DNA from: an uncultured Faecalibacterium sp.
GTDB lineage: Bacteria; Bacillota; Clostridia; Oscillospirales; Ruminococcaceae
Assembly (NCBI GenBank): GCA_934503275.1
Contig: CAKSVD010000005.1
Span: 37,863-101,862 of the forward strand
Direction of reading: 5' to 3'
Length of the DNA: 64,000 nt
Part shown: positions 54,404 to 62,749 of the stretch, one piece after another
Numbering within the stretch: the first letter of the stretch is position 1
Layout: each line of letters starts with the position of its first letter
Notes under the pieces: generated by a model
What the model was told of the DNA's origin: nothing
The model's database searches: none
What the model saw: the letters and a program-made list of their open reading frames with translations, nothing else
Made by a program: the position numbers and the translations under genes

Positions 54404-56224
54404 ATGTGTGGCATTGTAGGTTATGTTGGTATGCGCAGCGCCCAGCAGGTGCTGCTGGATGGCTTGGAGAAGCTGGAGTACCGCGGGTACGATTCCGCCG
54501 GTGTGGCGCTCACCCAGCGGGATGGTATCCGCGTGGTCAAAAGCAAGGGGCGGCTTTCCACCCTGCGCAGCAAGTTGGAGGAGTTGGCATTGCCCCAGAG
54601 TGGCTGCGGCATCGGCCATACTCGCTGGGCGACCCACGGCGAGCCCAGCGACGTGAACAGCCACCCGCACTCCACGCCCCGGGTCAGCATCGTGCACAAC
54701 GGCATTATTGAGAACTACGGCGCTTTGAAGGAGCGCCTTATCGCCAAGGGCTACACCTTTACCAGCGAGACCGACACCGAGGTGCTGGTAAAACTCATCG
54801 ACAGCTGCTATCAGGGCGAGCCGCTGCAGGCTTTGCAAGCTGCGCTTGCCAAGGTACGGGGCAGCTACGCGCTGGCGGTGCTGTTCAAGGACTATCCGGA
54901 CACCATCTTTGCGGTCAAGCGGGAAAGCCCGCTCATTGTGGGCTGGGGCGAGGGTGAAAACTTTGTGGCTTCGGATATCCCGGCGCTGCTCAAGTACACT
55001 CGCAGCTACAGTGTGCTGGAGGAAGGGGACATGGCCGTGTGCACGGCACAGGGCATCCGTTTCTATAACGAGTTCGGCGAGGCGGTGGAACGTGAAAAGC
55101 TGACCGCAGACTGGGATATGGAGGCCGCCGAAAAGGGCGGCTACCCCCACTTTATGCTCAAGGAGATCAACGAGCAGCCCGCCGCCATCACAGCAACGGT
55201 CAGTCCCCGGGTGGAAAACGGCCTGCCGGAGCTGCGCATCCCGGAATTGACGGACGAGAAGCTGCGCAGCATCGGCACGGTGCATCTGGTGGGCTGCGGC
55301 ACGGCCATGCACGCCGGTATGGTGGGCAAGACTGCCATCGAGGCGCTGGCGCGGGTGCCCGCACAGGTGGATATCGCCAGCGAGTTCCGCTACCGCGACC
55401 CCATCCTGAAGCCGGAGGATCTGGTCATCATCATCAGCCAGTCCGGCGAGACCAGCGACACGCTGGCCGCCCTCAAGCTTGCCAAGAGCCGGGGCGTACC
55501 GGTGCTGGCCATTGTGAACGTAGTGGGCAGCAGCATTGCCCGGGCGGCGGATTACGTCATGTACACCTACGCCGGGCCGGAGATCGCGGTAGCGTCCACC
55601 AAGGCCTATATGGTGCAGCTGTGCGTGCTATATCTGTTTGCCCTGCGTCTGGCCTACGCACGCGGGCAGTTGACCGAGGAAAAGACCAAGTACTACACTG
55701 CCCAGCTGCTGCACGCGGCAGAGGTCATCAAGCCCCGCCTTGCAGACTGCGAACAGATCAAGTACCTTGCCAGCCGCTATGTGAACACCCAGAGCTGCTT
55801 TTTCATCGGGCGCGGGTTCGATTACGCCCTCTCGCTGGAGGGCAGCCTGAAGCTGAAGGAGATCAGCTATGTGCACTCGGATGCCTACGCGGCAGGCGAA
55901 CTGAAGCACGGCACCATCAGCCTGATCACGGATGGCGTGCCGGTGATTGCGCTGGCCACCCAGAAGAACGTCTACGAAAAGACCATCTCCAACGCCAAGG
56001 AGACCCGCAGCCGCGGCGCACGGGTGTTGCTGTTCACCACCAAGGACGCGGAGGTGCCGGAGGGCGTTGCCACCGAGGTCATCCGCTTGGACGAGTACGA
56101 TGACATCCTGATGCCATTACAGCTTATCGTACCCTTGCAGCTGTTCGCCTACTACATGGCGGTGCTGCGCGGCTGTGACGTGGATAAGCCCCGCAACCTT
56201 GCCAAGAGCGTAACTGTGGAGTAA
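54404..56224 (+). CDS. glmS: Glutamine--fructose-6-phosphate aminotransferase (isomerising)
   Basis: First committed enzyme of UDP-GlcNAc synthesis, 606 aa. The N-terminal Ntn glutaminase domain has the nucleophile Cys2 (MCGIVGYVG) and YRGYDSAG. Two SIS isomerase domains follow (SQSGETSDTLAAL; GAGELKHGT-like AAGELKHGTISL), ending in the conserved DKPRNLAKSVTVE. The ATG at 54404 is fixed by processing to expose Cys2; GGAGG lies 8 nt upstream. Feedback control by the glmS ribozyme in the leader is expected. Confidence 0.97.
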   Translation: MCGIVGYVGMRSAQQVLLDGLEKLEYRGYDSAGVALTQRDGIRVVKSKGRLSTLRSKLEELALPQSGCGIGHTRWATHGEPSDVNSHPHSTPRVSIVHNGIIENYGALKERLIAKGYTFTSETDTEVLVKLIDSCYQGEPLQALQAALAKVRGSYALAVLFKDYPDTIFAVKRESPLIVGWGEGENFVASDIPALLKYTRSYSVLEEGDMAVCTAQGIRFYNEFGEAVEREKLTADWDMEAAEKGGYPHFMLKEINEQPAAITATVSPRVENGLPELRIPELTDEKLRSIGTVHLVGCGTAMHAGMVGKTAIEALARVPAQVDIASEFRYRDPILKPEDLVIIISQSGETSDTLAALKLAKSRGVPVLAIVNVVGSSIARAADYVMYTYAGPEIAVASTKAYMVQLCVLYLFALRLAYARGQLTEEKTKYYTAQLLHAAEVIKPRLADCEQIKYLASRYVNTQSCFFIGRGFDYALSLEGSLKLKEISYVHSDAYAAGELKHGTISLITDGVPVIALATQKNVYEKTISNAKETRSRGARVLLFTTKDAEVPEGVATEVIRLDEYDDILMPLQLIVPLQLFAYYMAVLRGCDVDKPRNLAKSVTVE

Positions 56225-56251
56225 CAGGGGAGAGGTAGCGTTATATTATTT

Positions 56252-56379
56252 GAAAGTCTGGAAAATCTGCGGAGCTTGTCGGGGCAAAGCCCCTCCATCT
56301 GCTTGTGCAGACCGCTCTGCCGCTTAAAAGCCCCACTGGGGCTTTCATTGCTGCGCAAACGCGGATCTTCCAGACTTTC
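56252..56379. repeat. Palindromic intergenic element, about 128 bp
   Basis: Ends GAAAGTCTGG and CCAGACTTTC are exact inverted repeats, extending to about 17 matches in 20. Two inner hairpins are visible (GGGGCAAAGCCCC at 56281-56293 and AAAGCCCCACTGGGGCTTT at 56327-56345). Ts follow the right end, so it may also end glmS transcription. It is a third palindrome type in this window. Confidence 0.75.
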
Positions 56380-56397
56380 TTTTTCACAGGTAAACAC

Positions 56398-56439
56398 AAA
56401 GCCGCCCGCTGCACGAAATGGTGTGCAGCGGGCGGCTTT
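56398..56439 (-). terminator. Terminator of the export operon
   Basis: Near-perfect 17-bp stem AAAGCCGCCCGCTGCAC/GTGCAGCGGGCGGCTTT after the BIG2 gene; the minus side continues TGTGTTT. Confidence 0.88.
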
Positions 56440-56465
56440 GTTATATGCGGGAAGAGCAGGGGCGC

Positions 56466-57989
56466 TTACCAGAACCAGTAGCGCTTCTTGAATGCGATGT
56501 AGGTAATGGCGATAATAACGATCACCACGCCACCGGCGATGAAGAAGGTCCAGTTGATATTGCTGAACCGCAGGTTTTGGTTGGTCAGCAGGTAGCGGCC
56601 GGCAGTGTCGGCGGTGATCACACCGTCTTTATAGCTGTTCAGATACTGCCACTTGTTGGTGATGGTGTTGTACAGGTACAGGCGGGAGTAATTGCTTACA
56701 TCCAACTCCAGCTGCACCGCGCAGGGAAGAGTACGGCCATTGTCCAACTCGAACTCCAGCCCTTCTGCGCTCTCGGTGAAAGTGATAGCAGTGTCGATCT
56801 CGCTGGTGGTGCTCTTCACATCCTTACCGGAAACGTTCAGGGTGTATCCGTCGCCCACCACGCACAGGGTCTTGCCGGTGGTGCGCAGGGCGTTCAGGAT
56901 ATCGCCGGTCACGGTGGGCACCTCAGACTGGCTGAACACTACCTGATCCTCACTGCTGTCCTGAATGGTCTGCACCACAGGGTCCAGCGGGATAGAAGTG
57001 TTGTCGTCCGGGGTGTCCGTGTTGTCAGCGCTGCTGTCACTGCCGGAGGCAGCGTCTGCCGAGCGGTTCACGATGACCGTGACCAGGGCAGTGGCCTTGC
57101 CGTTGGAGATGGTAATGGAGGTAGAACCGGTGCCTACCGCCGTGACCACGCCCGAGGGGCTGACCGTGGCAATGCTGCTGTTGCCGGACTTGAAGGTGAA
57201 GGACTGGGATGCACTGGCAGGGGTAGCCTTGGCAGTGATGGTACGGGTGGCACCGGGCTTGAGCACGATGTAGTTGGTGCTGGGGGTGATCACCTGACCG
57301 CTGTTGCTCGATACAGTGCCGCTTGTGCCGGTGGAACCGTCCGTGGGCAGGGCAAGCACCGTAACGGTGGTGGTGGCTACCACAGAGCCGCAGGTGGCAG
57401 TAATGGTGGCTTTACCCGGGGCTACGCCGGTCACGCGGCCAAAGCTGTTGACCGTGGCCACCTTCTCGTTCGAGGAGGTCAGGGTGACGGTGGCGTAGTT
57501 GGAGGCGGAGGTGGGGCGCACCTGCAGGGAAGCAGACACCGAGTTGCCCACATAGATGGTATTGGAGGAAAGAGCAAGATCCATCTCGGTAACGATCATG
57601 GAAGAATCCATGGAAACCACGATGGTGTAGGCGCAGATCTGATTGCCGGCTGCAGCGGTAATGGTGGCAGTGCCAACGCCCACAGCCTGTACCACGCCGC
57701 TGCTGCTTACGGTCAGCACGCTGCTGTCATCGGTCAGATAGACCACAGAGTCGGTGCTGTAGCTGGGCTTGACCACGGGGGACAGCTGCTGGGAAGCACC
57801 CAGCAGCATATTGGCAGAGTAGCTGCCGGTGGCAATGCTCTCGGCGGGGATGTCCTGAGACCATGGCAGTGAAACGCCGTTCTGCTCCTCAAGGGGCAGG
57901 CCGGCGGCGGCAGCGCTCAGTGCGGTGCCGCATACCAGCACACCCAGCATCAGCACACAGGCGGCCAGTTTCTTTGCGGTTCGAATCAT
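56466..57989 (-). CDS. Secreted surface protein with BIG2 (Ig-like) domains and C-terminal anchor
   Basis: A 507-aa extracellular protein. A signal peptide (LAACVLMLGVLVCGTALSAAAA) is followed by about three bacterial Ig-like group 2 repeats (ending SSSGVVQAVGVGTATIT, NSFGRVTGVAPGKATIT and SPSGVVTAVGTGSTSIT). A Ser/Asp-rich linker, a beta-rich domain of about 130 aa and one membrane helix (FFIAGGVVIVIIAITYIAF) with a short basic tail complete it. BIG2 repeats usually serve adhesion or display. It is the last gene of the export operon, so its expression is tied to the C39-ABC/HlyD system. Confidence 0.88.
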   Translation of the reverse strand: MIRTAKKLAACVLMLGVLVCGTALSAAAAGLPLEEQNGVSLPWSQDIPAESIATGSYSANMLLGASQQLSPVVKPSYSTDSVVYLTDDSSVLTVSSSGVVQAVGVGTATITAAAGNQICAYTIVVSMDSSMIVTEMDLALSSNTIYVGNSVSASLQVRPTSASNYATVTLTSSNEKVATVNSFGRVTGVAPGKATITATCGSVVATTTVTVLALPTDGSTGTSGTVSSNSGQVITPSTNYIVLKPGATRTITAKATPASASQSFTFKSGNSSIATVSPSGVVTAVGTGSTSITISNGKATALVTVIVNRSADAASGSDSSADNTDTPDDNTSIPLDPVVQTIQDSSEDQVVFSQSEVPTVTGDILNALRTTGKTLCVVGDGYTLNVSGKDVKSTTSEIDTAITFTESAEGLEFELDNGRTLPCAVQLELDVSNYSRLYLYNTITNKWQYLNSYKDGVITADTAGRYLLTNQNLRFSNINWTFFIAGGVVIVIIAITYIAFKKRYWFW

Positions 57990-58045
57990 GTTGTTTGTAC
58001 CTCTTTGGGGGTTGTAAGGGGGGGCATCCTGCCGTGTGGTCCGTT

Positions 58046-59158
58046 TTAGCGGAACAGCACGCCCAGTGCCTCCATGGCATACTCAAAATAGGTGACCTGA
58101 TCGTATTCCACGCGGGCGGTCACGCTCATACCGTTGGAAAGATCCACCTTATCGCCGCTGCGGCTCACCACATAGGTGGCGTCGGGCTTGATGGTCATCT
58201 TGTAGTAGGAGCCGTTGCTGCTGGCGGTCACATCGCTGTCAATGGAAGTGACGGTGCCGGTCAGCGTGCCGTAGGAATACTCGGACAGGCCGGTAATGGC
58301 GATCTTGCAGGGGTCGCCGACGTGCAGCAGGGGACGGTCGTTCACCGTCACCATGGCCATGATCTCCAGATCATCGTTCTCGCTGGCAACGGTAGCCAGT
58401 GCAGAACCCGCGCTCAGCACCATGCCCTCCTTGTAGGGGGTGTCCATGTGGATCACGCCGGAGGTGGGCGCGTAGATGAAGTAATCGTTGGCACCGGTAT
58501 TCAGGGAATCCAGCTGTGCCTGCAGGTTATCCACGTTGACCTGTGCACTGGTAATGCTCTGGGAGATGGACTGCATGGTAGAGTAGTACAAAGACTCCAG
58601 CTCGCTCTGGTTCTGCTCCATCAGGGCCTTGATCTGGGTGTCGGAGTAACCGGCAGCCTGATAGGTAGTGGCGTCAAAGGTCTTTTGCGCTACCTGACTT
58701 TTGTAGGTCTGGTACTGGTAGTAGTAGGGCTGATCCTCGGCGCTGGTCTCATCAAAGTAGTTGGTGTCATCCTGAATGCACTTAAGCAGCTTGTTGTACT
58801 GATCCAGCTGCTTCTGGTAGATATCCAGCTGGCTTTGCAGGTTGTCCTTCTGCATATCCAGATCAGTGCTCTTCAGCCGGGCGATCAGGTCGCCCTCGTT
58901 CACATAGCTGCCCTCAGAGACATACAACTCGGTGATGGAGCCGGAGTAGCTGGACATGATGTAGGTTTTGTTGGCGGCCTGCACCACACCGCTGTTCTGG
59001 CTGACATAGATGCGGTTGGTCTGGGTGCTCCAGATCACCAGAAAGATCATGAACAGGCCGGTCAGAATGACAAAGGCGTACCCGTAAGGGGGCAGCTTTT
59101 TGTCCATCATGATCCGGCGATCCTGCAGATCCGAAAGGTTCTGAATGGTTGTCGTCAT
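58046..59158 (-). CDS. HlyD-family membrane fusion/adaptor protein
   Basis: A 370-aa secretion accessory protein with one N-terminal membrane helix (YAFVILTGLFMIFLVIW). A lipoyl-like half motif (SGSITELYVSEGSYVNEGDLIARL) is followed by a long coiled-coil hairpin with many Gln and Tyr, then the second lipoyl half (SGVIHMDTPYKEGMVLSAG) and a beta-barrel domain. This is the HlyD/BlpB-type partner of C39-ABC exporters. It starts 2 bp after the GyrI-like gene stop, so they are co-translated. Confidence 0.9.
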   Translation of the reverse strand: MTTTIQNLSDLQDRRIMMDKKLPPYGYAFVILTGLFMIFLVIWSTQTNRIYVSQNSGVVQAANKTYIMSSYSGSITELYVSEGSYVNEGDLIARLKSTDLDMQKDNLQSQLDIYQKQLDQYNKLLKCIQDDTNYFDETSAEDQPYYYQYQTYKSQVAQKTFDATTYQAAGYSDTQIKALMEQNQSELESLYYSTMQSISQSITSAQVNVDNLQAQLDSLNTGANDYFIYAPTSGVIHMDTPYKEGMVLSAGSALATVASENDDLEIMAMVTVNDRPLLHVGDPCKIAITGLSEYSYGTLTGTVTSIDSDVTASSNGSYYKMTIKPDATYVVSRSGDKVDLSNGMSVTARVEYDQVTYFEYAMEALGVLFR

Positions 59159-59160
59159 AA

Positions 59161-59616
59161 TTATTTGGTCTCCATAAATACGTCGATCACGGCATCGTCA
59201 TCGTCCTGATTGACATAGATGGTATAGTTGTCGCCGGTCAGCTTGATGTCGTTTTCAAAGGCCATGATCTGCAGCTTGGCGGTAGCCAGCTGGTTGTGGT
59301 CCAGCGGGCCGGTGTAGTGGGCGTACAGGCAGTTCTTCACCCGCAGCACAGCATCCATGTGGTAGCCGGGCTCCATCTGGGTGATCATCTGGGTAGCCTG
59401 CTGCATCATGTACAGTTCCGGCACATGATCCGGGCCGGTGCCCATCTTGACGGCCTGCACCAGTGGGCCGATGGGCTGTGCGCCGTTGCTCTTCATAAAG
59501 TTCTGCATCTGGGTCAGGATGACCGGCAGGTTGCCCAGTTCCTCCGGGCGCACAGCACGGGAGAGAACATTGGTCAGCTTGAGCGTCTTGTTTTCAGCAA
59601 CTTTGATCTCGTTCAT
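59161..59616 (-). CDS. Stand-alone GyrI-like/effector-binding domain protein
   Basis: A 151-aa protein whose C-terminal half reads like the last part of a GyrI-like (AraC effector-binding) fold: AHYTGPLDHNQLATAKLQIM, a central GDNYTIYVNQDDDD and the final strand VIDVFMET. The first half has PVILTQMQNFMKSNG and PELYMMQQ. Such folds bind small hydrophobic molecules. No DNA-binding domain is present. Lying between the C39-ABC transporter and the HlyD gene, it could bind or protect against the exported compound. Similarity is weak, so this is a hypothesis. Confidence 0.6.
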   Translation of the reverse strand: MNEIKVAENKTLKLTNVLSRAVRPEELGNLPVILTQMQNFMKSNGAQPIGPLVQAVKMGTGPDHVPELYMMQQATQMITQMEPGYHMDAVLRVKNCLYAHYTGPLDHNQLATAKLQIMAFENDIKLTGDNYTIYVNQDDDDAVIDVFMETK

Positions 59617-59661
59617 GATAAATTACCCCTAATCCTGTTATTTTTTGGATGAAAGCCGAAA

Positions 59662-59696
59662 CAAAAGAGTGCCCGGAAGCGTCTGCCTCCGGGCAC
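59662..59696 (-). terminator. Hairpin between the C39-ABC and GyrI-like genes
   Basis: 9-bp stem GTGCCCGGA/TCCGGGCAC, followed on the minus strand by CTCTTTTG. A second small stem (TTCCCGCC/GGCGGGAA, 59719-59740) precedes it. It may reduce read-through to the accessory genes. Confidence 0.55.
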
Positions 59697-59780
59697 ACCA
59701 TAACGAGGCATTCTTCAGTTTCCCGCCGGGCGGGAAAAAATGTATGCTGCATCCGGGCAAACGCTGCGGATGCGGTGCGG

Positions 59781-62117
59781 TCAGTAGGTGATGGACTCGC
59801 CGTCATCGTCCTCTTCCACCACGGCAGAGGACGTCTGCGGAGCGGACTCGGGCTTGCGCTTGCGGAAGATGCCCTGCTGCATATTCCACAGTTCGGCATA
59901 GCGGCCATCCATTGCCATCAGTTCATCATGGGTACCGCGCTCCACGATCTTGCCGTGATCCATCACAAGGATCAGGTCACAGTCACGCACAGTGGAAAGA
60001 CGGTGCGCCACGATCAGCATGGAGCGGTCTGCCAGCTGCTCGTAGATCATATTGAAAATCAGCGTCTCGGTGGCAAAGTCCAGATTACTGGTGGACTCGT
60101 CCAGAATGTAGAGGTTAGAGTCCTTCAGGAAGGCACGCGCCAGTGCGATACGTTGCTTCTCACCGCCGGACAGGCCGTTGCCGGCTTCCTCCAGATAGGT
60201 GTTGTATTGCAGCGGCAGGTGACGAATAAACTCGTGGGCGTCTGCCTTCTTGGCAGCCTCCTTCACCTCGTCCATCGTGGCGTCCATGCGGGAGATGCGG
60301 ATGTTGTCGTAGATGGTCTTACTGAACAACTCGATGTTCTGGGGCACATAGGCAATGGCGCGGCGCACCGAATGATTGGTGTACTCGGTCAGATTCACGC
60401 CGTTCACATCGATCTCGCCGGCCTCGGGGTCGTAGTACTTCAGCAACAGCTTGGTGATGGTGGATTTGCCGCTGCCGCTGCCGCCCACCAGCGCCACCTT
60501 TTTACCGGCGGGGATGGTGAAGCTGACGTGATCCAGTGCGGGAGCGCGATTGCCGTAGCGGAAGGTGACGTCCTTGAACTCGATATCGCCCTCCACCTTG
60601 GTCAGTTCGGTCTGCTCCACGCCATCGGCGGTCTCGTACTCGGCGGGGTAGTCCATGATCTCGGTCAGACGCTTCATGGAGATGCTGGCCTCCTGAATCT
60701 GCATCTGCAAGCCGATCAGGTTGCTCAACGGGGAGGTGAAGTAGCCGGACAGGGTGCTGAAAGCCATAAAGCCGCCCAGCGTCATTTCGCCGTTCAGCAC
60801 CTGCGTGATGCCCACATAGGTGGTCAGCATACTGAAGCCGGTGGAGATGAAGGAGGAAATCAGACCCTGCGTGGTGCTGATGCGGCTGGAACGCAGGCTG
60901 ATCTTCAGACTCTTCATGTACTCGCGTTCCAGATTATCCAGCTCGGTCTGCTCGTTAGCGTTGCACTTGACAGTCTCGATGCCGCGCAGGCTCTCGATCA
61001 TCTGGCTGTTCAGCGCAGCAGACTGTGCCATGCTCTCTTCGTTGATCTTCTTATAGGGCTGCTTATACACCAGCACCAGCAGGATGCTGACCAGCGCCAT
61101 GAACAGCGAGATGGAGAACAGCATGGCGTTCATGCGGAACAGGATGATGCCGGTGATGACTGCCATGGAGATATCCATCACAAGGCTCAGCGCAATGCTG
61201 GTAAAGATGGACTTGATGGTGTTTGCATCCGAGTAACGGGTGGTGATATCACCGGTTTTGCGGGTGGCAAAGAACTTCATGGGCAGGTTGAAGATGTGCC
61301 CGAAGTAACCCAGCATCAGCGGGATATCGATCTTGATGGACAGATGGATCAGCACCCATTGCCGCACAAAGCCGATCAGGGTACTGGTAATACTGACCAC
61401 GCTGAACACTAGGATCAATGTGACCAGCAGGCTGTTCAGTCCGTAGGGCAGCACCTCGTCCATCAAGATCTTATTGAACATGGAGGACGCGATGCCCAGA
61501 ATGGTGGTGATGACCGAACTGAGAATGGCGTAGAAGAACAGCTTCTTCTGGGGCAGCAGCAGGTTGATATACCGCTTCATCATGCCGCCCTTTTCGATCT
61601 TGCCGCCCTTGAACTCCGAGGTGGGGTTCAACAGCAGCAGCACGCCGGTAAAGTTCTTATAGAACTCGTCCAGACTGATCTTTTTCAACTCCGTGCCGGG
61701 GTCGCCGATGATGACGTAATCCTTGCACTTGTGCTTTTTGCCCTTTTCTTCTTCCTCTTTGCGGGTCTCGGCGTCCTGCAGCATATGCTTGCGGCGCGCG
61801 CCGTCATCCTTGATAGTGGTCTTTTTGAACACCACAACAAAGTGAGCCAGACCCTGATCGGTGATCACCTGTGCAATGCAGGGAAGCGAGAAATCGCTCA
61901 GGAAGTTTTCGCGGTCCACACGGACTGCGGCGGAGGTAAAACCAAGCTCATTGGCGGCTTTTTGCAGGCCTACAAGGTTGGTGCCTTTCAGGTCCGTGCC
62001 CATCATATCCCGCAGACGGGTGATGGTCACTTCCTTTTTGTAGTGCAGGCACACCATGGCCAGACAGGCAGCCGCACAGTCGGTGGTATCATGCTGCCGG
62101 ACGTAGGTATAACGCAT
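59781..62117 (-). CDS. Peptidase-containing ABC transporter (PCAT, C39 peptidase)
   Basis: A 778-aa exporter that cleaves a leader peptide and exports the core. The C39 peptidase (residues 1-~150) has QHDTTDCAAAC with catalytic Cys14, His92 (GLAHFVVVF) and Asp139 (IIGDPG). Between His and Asp lies an unusual Lys/Glu-rich insertion (about 103-131). Six membrane helices span ~180-480. The NBD has Walker A GGSGSGKST, signature LSGGEKQRIALARA and Walker B LYILDESTSNLD. The C-terminal tail is acidic. Partners are the HlyD protein and GyrI-like protein downstream. No substrate peptide is recognised. Confidence 0.92.
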   Translation of the reverse strand: MRYTYVRQHDTTDCAAACLAMVCLHYKKEVTITRLRDMMGTDLKGTNLVGLQKAANELGFTSAAVRVDRENFLSDFSLPCIAQVITDQGLAHFVVVFKKTTIKDDGARRKHMLQDAETRKEEEEKGKKHKCKDYVIIGDPGTELKKISLDEFYKNFTGVLLLLNPTSEFKGGKIEKGGMMKRYINLLLPQKKLFFYAILSSVITTILGIASSMFNKILMDEVLPYGLNSLLVTLILVFSVVSITSTLIGFVRQWVLIHLSIKIDIPLMLGYFGHIFNLPMKFFATRKTGDITTRYSDANTIKSIFTSIALSLVMDISMAVITGIILFRMNAMLFSISLFMALVSILLVLVYKQPYKKINEESMAQSAALNSQMIESLRGIETVKCNANEQTELDNLEREYMKSLKISLRSSRISTTQGLISSFISTGFSMLTTYVGITQVLNGEMTLGGFMAFSTLSGYFTSPLSNLIGLQMQIQEASISMKRLTEIMDYPAEYETADGVEQTELTKVEGDIEFKDVTFRYGNRAPALDHVSFTIPAGKKVALVGGSGSGKSTITKLLLKYYDPEAGEIDVNGVNLTEYTNHSVRRAIAYVPQNIELFSKTIYDNIRISRMDATMDEVKEAAKKADAHEFIRHLPLQYNTYLEEAGNGLSGGEKQRIALARAFLKDSNLYILDESTSNLDFATETLIFNMIYEQLADRSMLIVAHRLSTVRDCDLILVMDHGKIVERGTHDELMAMDGRYAELWNMQQGIFRKRKPESAPQTSSAVVEEDDDGESITY

Positions 62118-62222
62118 AGATGTTTCCTTTTATTCTACAGATTTATTCAAACGACACAAAGCTGCCCTGCCGCCCGTGCTTGCCACACAAGGCCGCCGGC
62201 TGGCCTGCTGATTTGACCAACG

Positions 62223-62267
62223 AAAAAACTGCGCTCCTGCACGGCAGCTTTCTGACCGGGGGAGCGC
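62223..62267 (-). terminator. Leader terminator upstream of the C39-ABC gene
   Basis: On the minus strand GCGCTCC, a 23-nt loop, GGAGCGC, then AGTTTTTT. It lies about 105 nt before the transporter start and about 65 nt after the promoter start, so it could terminate a short leader RNA. The loop sequence AAAGCTGCC can pair with GGCAGCTTT at 62158-62166 downstream. Confidence 0.6.
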
Positions 62268-62335
62268 CTGTCTGTGGGGGCAGAAAAGGCTGTGCGGACT
62301 GCACAACATCTTTTCCACGCCTATAAACTTATAAA

Positions 62336-62364
62336 AGTATACCACAACCATCCTGGTTCTTCAA
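62336..62364 (-). promoter_or_regulatory. Promoter of the C39-ABC operon
   Basis: On the minus strand TTGAAG (62359-62364), 17-bp spacer, TATACT (62336-62341). It leaves a leader of about 210 nt. Confidence 0.8.
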
Positions 62365-62376
62365 GGCGATATTTTT

Positions 62377-62406
62377 TAAGAATAGCTAAGAATGGTTAAG
62401 AATAGG
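62377..62406. promoter_or_regulatory. Three 10-bp-phased direct repeats upstream of the C39-ABC promoter
   Basis: TAAGAATAGC, TAAGAATGGT and TAAGAATAGG follow one another with an exact 10-bp period, upstream of the -35. Their spacing puts each copy on the same face of the helix. This is a plausible operator for an OmpR-, LytTR- or AraC-type activator. The core CTTAACC/CTTAGC resembles TCTTAACA at 9789-9808. Confidence 0.6.
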
Positions 62407-62426
62407 TGAAATAAGATACAGAAAAA

Positions 62427-62458
62427 CAAAAAAAGCGATGGAAAAATATCCATCGCTT
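62427..62458 (-). terminator. Terminator of tRNA-Asn
   Basis: On the minus strand AGCGATGG, an 8-nt loop, CCATCGCT, then TTTTTT. Confidence 0.9.
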
Positions 62459-62460
62459 GC

Positions 62461-62537
62461 TGGCGCCTCTTGCCTGACTCGAACAGGCGACACCCTGATT
62501 AACAGTCAGGTGCTCTAACCGACTGAGCTAAAGAGGC
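62461..62537 (-). tRNA. tRNA-Asn (anticodon GTT)
   Basis: Minus-strand cloverleaf: acceptor GCCTCTT/AAGAGGC, discriminator G and encoded CCA. D-arm AGCTCAGTCGGTTAGAGC. Anticodon stem CCTGA/TCAGG with loop CTGTTAA, giving anticodon GTT. T-arm CTG-TTCGAGT-CAG region. Confidence 0.96.
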
Positions 62538-62558
62538 ATAACAGTGACTGCGAGAAAT

Positions 62559-62587
62559 ATTATACCGCAGTCACCGCGCTTTTGCAA
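62559..62587 (-). promoter_or_regulatory. Promoter of tRNA-Asn
   Basis: On the minus strand TTGCAA (62582-62587), 17-bp spacer, TATAAT (62559-62564). Confidence 0.88.
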
Positions 62588-62684
62588 GCCTTTTTTACAA
62601 AAATACGGAAATCAATTTTTGCGGCTTGCCCCGGAGCGAAAGCCTTTGACCCTTGGGGAAAGCACAGAGCTCTTCACGAAACAT

Positions 62685-62727
62685 AAAAAAGCAGCGCAGA
62701 AACGCCTGTAGGTGCTTCTGCGCTGCT
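62685..62727 (-). terminator. Terminator of typA
   Basis: 12-bp stem AGCAGCGCAGAA/TTCTGCGCTGCT with a T-run on the minus side, 23 bp after the typA stop. Confidence 0.9.
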
Positions 62728-62749
62728 ATAATAAGGATGCTTTTTGAGA

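Noticed and set aside
62130..62309. Cys-rich 59-codon minus-strand frame just before the C39-ABC gene, with GG near its end, as a bacteriocin precursor
   Set aside because: No ribosome-binding site, composition of structured leader RNA, arginine-rich rather than acidic leader, and only a short tail after GG. It overlaps the leader terminator. Better explained as untranslated leader.
62377..62406. CRISPR-like array
   Set aside because: Three 10-bp units with no spacers; better read as operator repeats.
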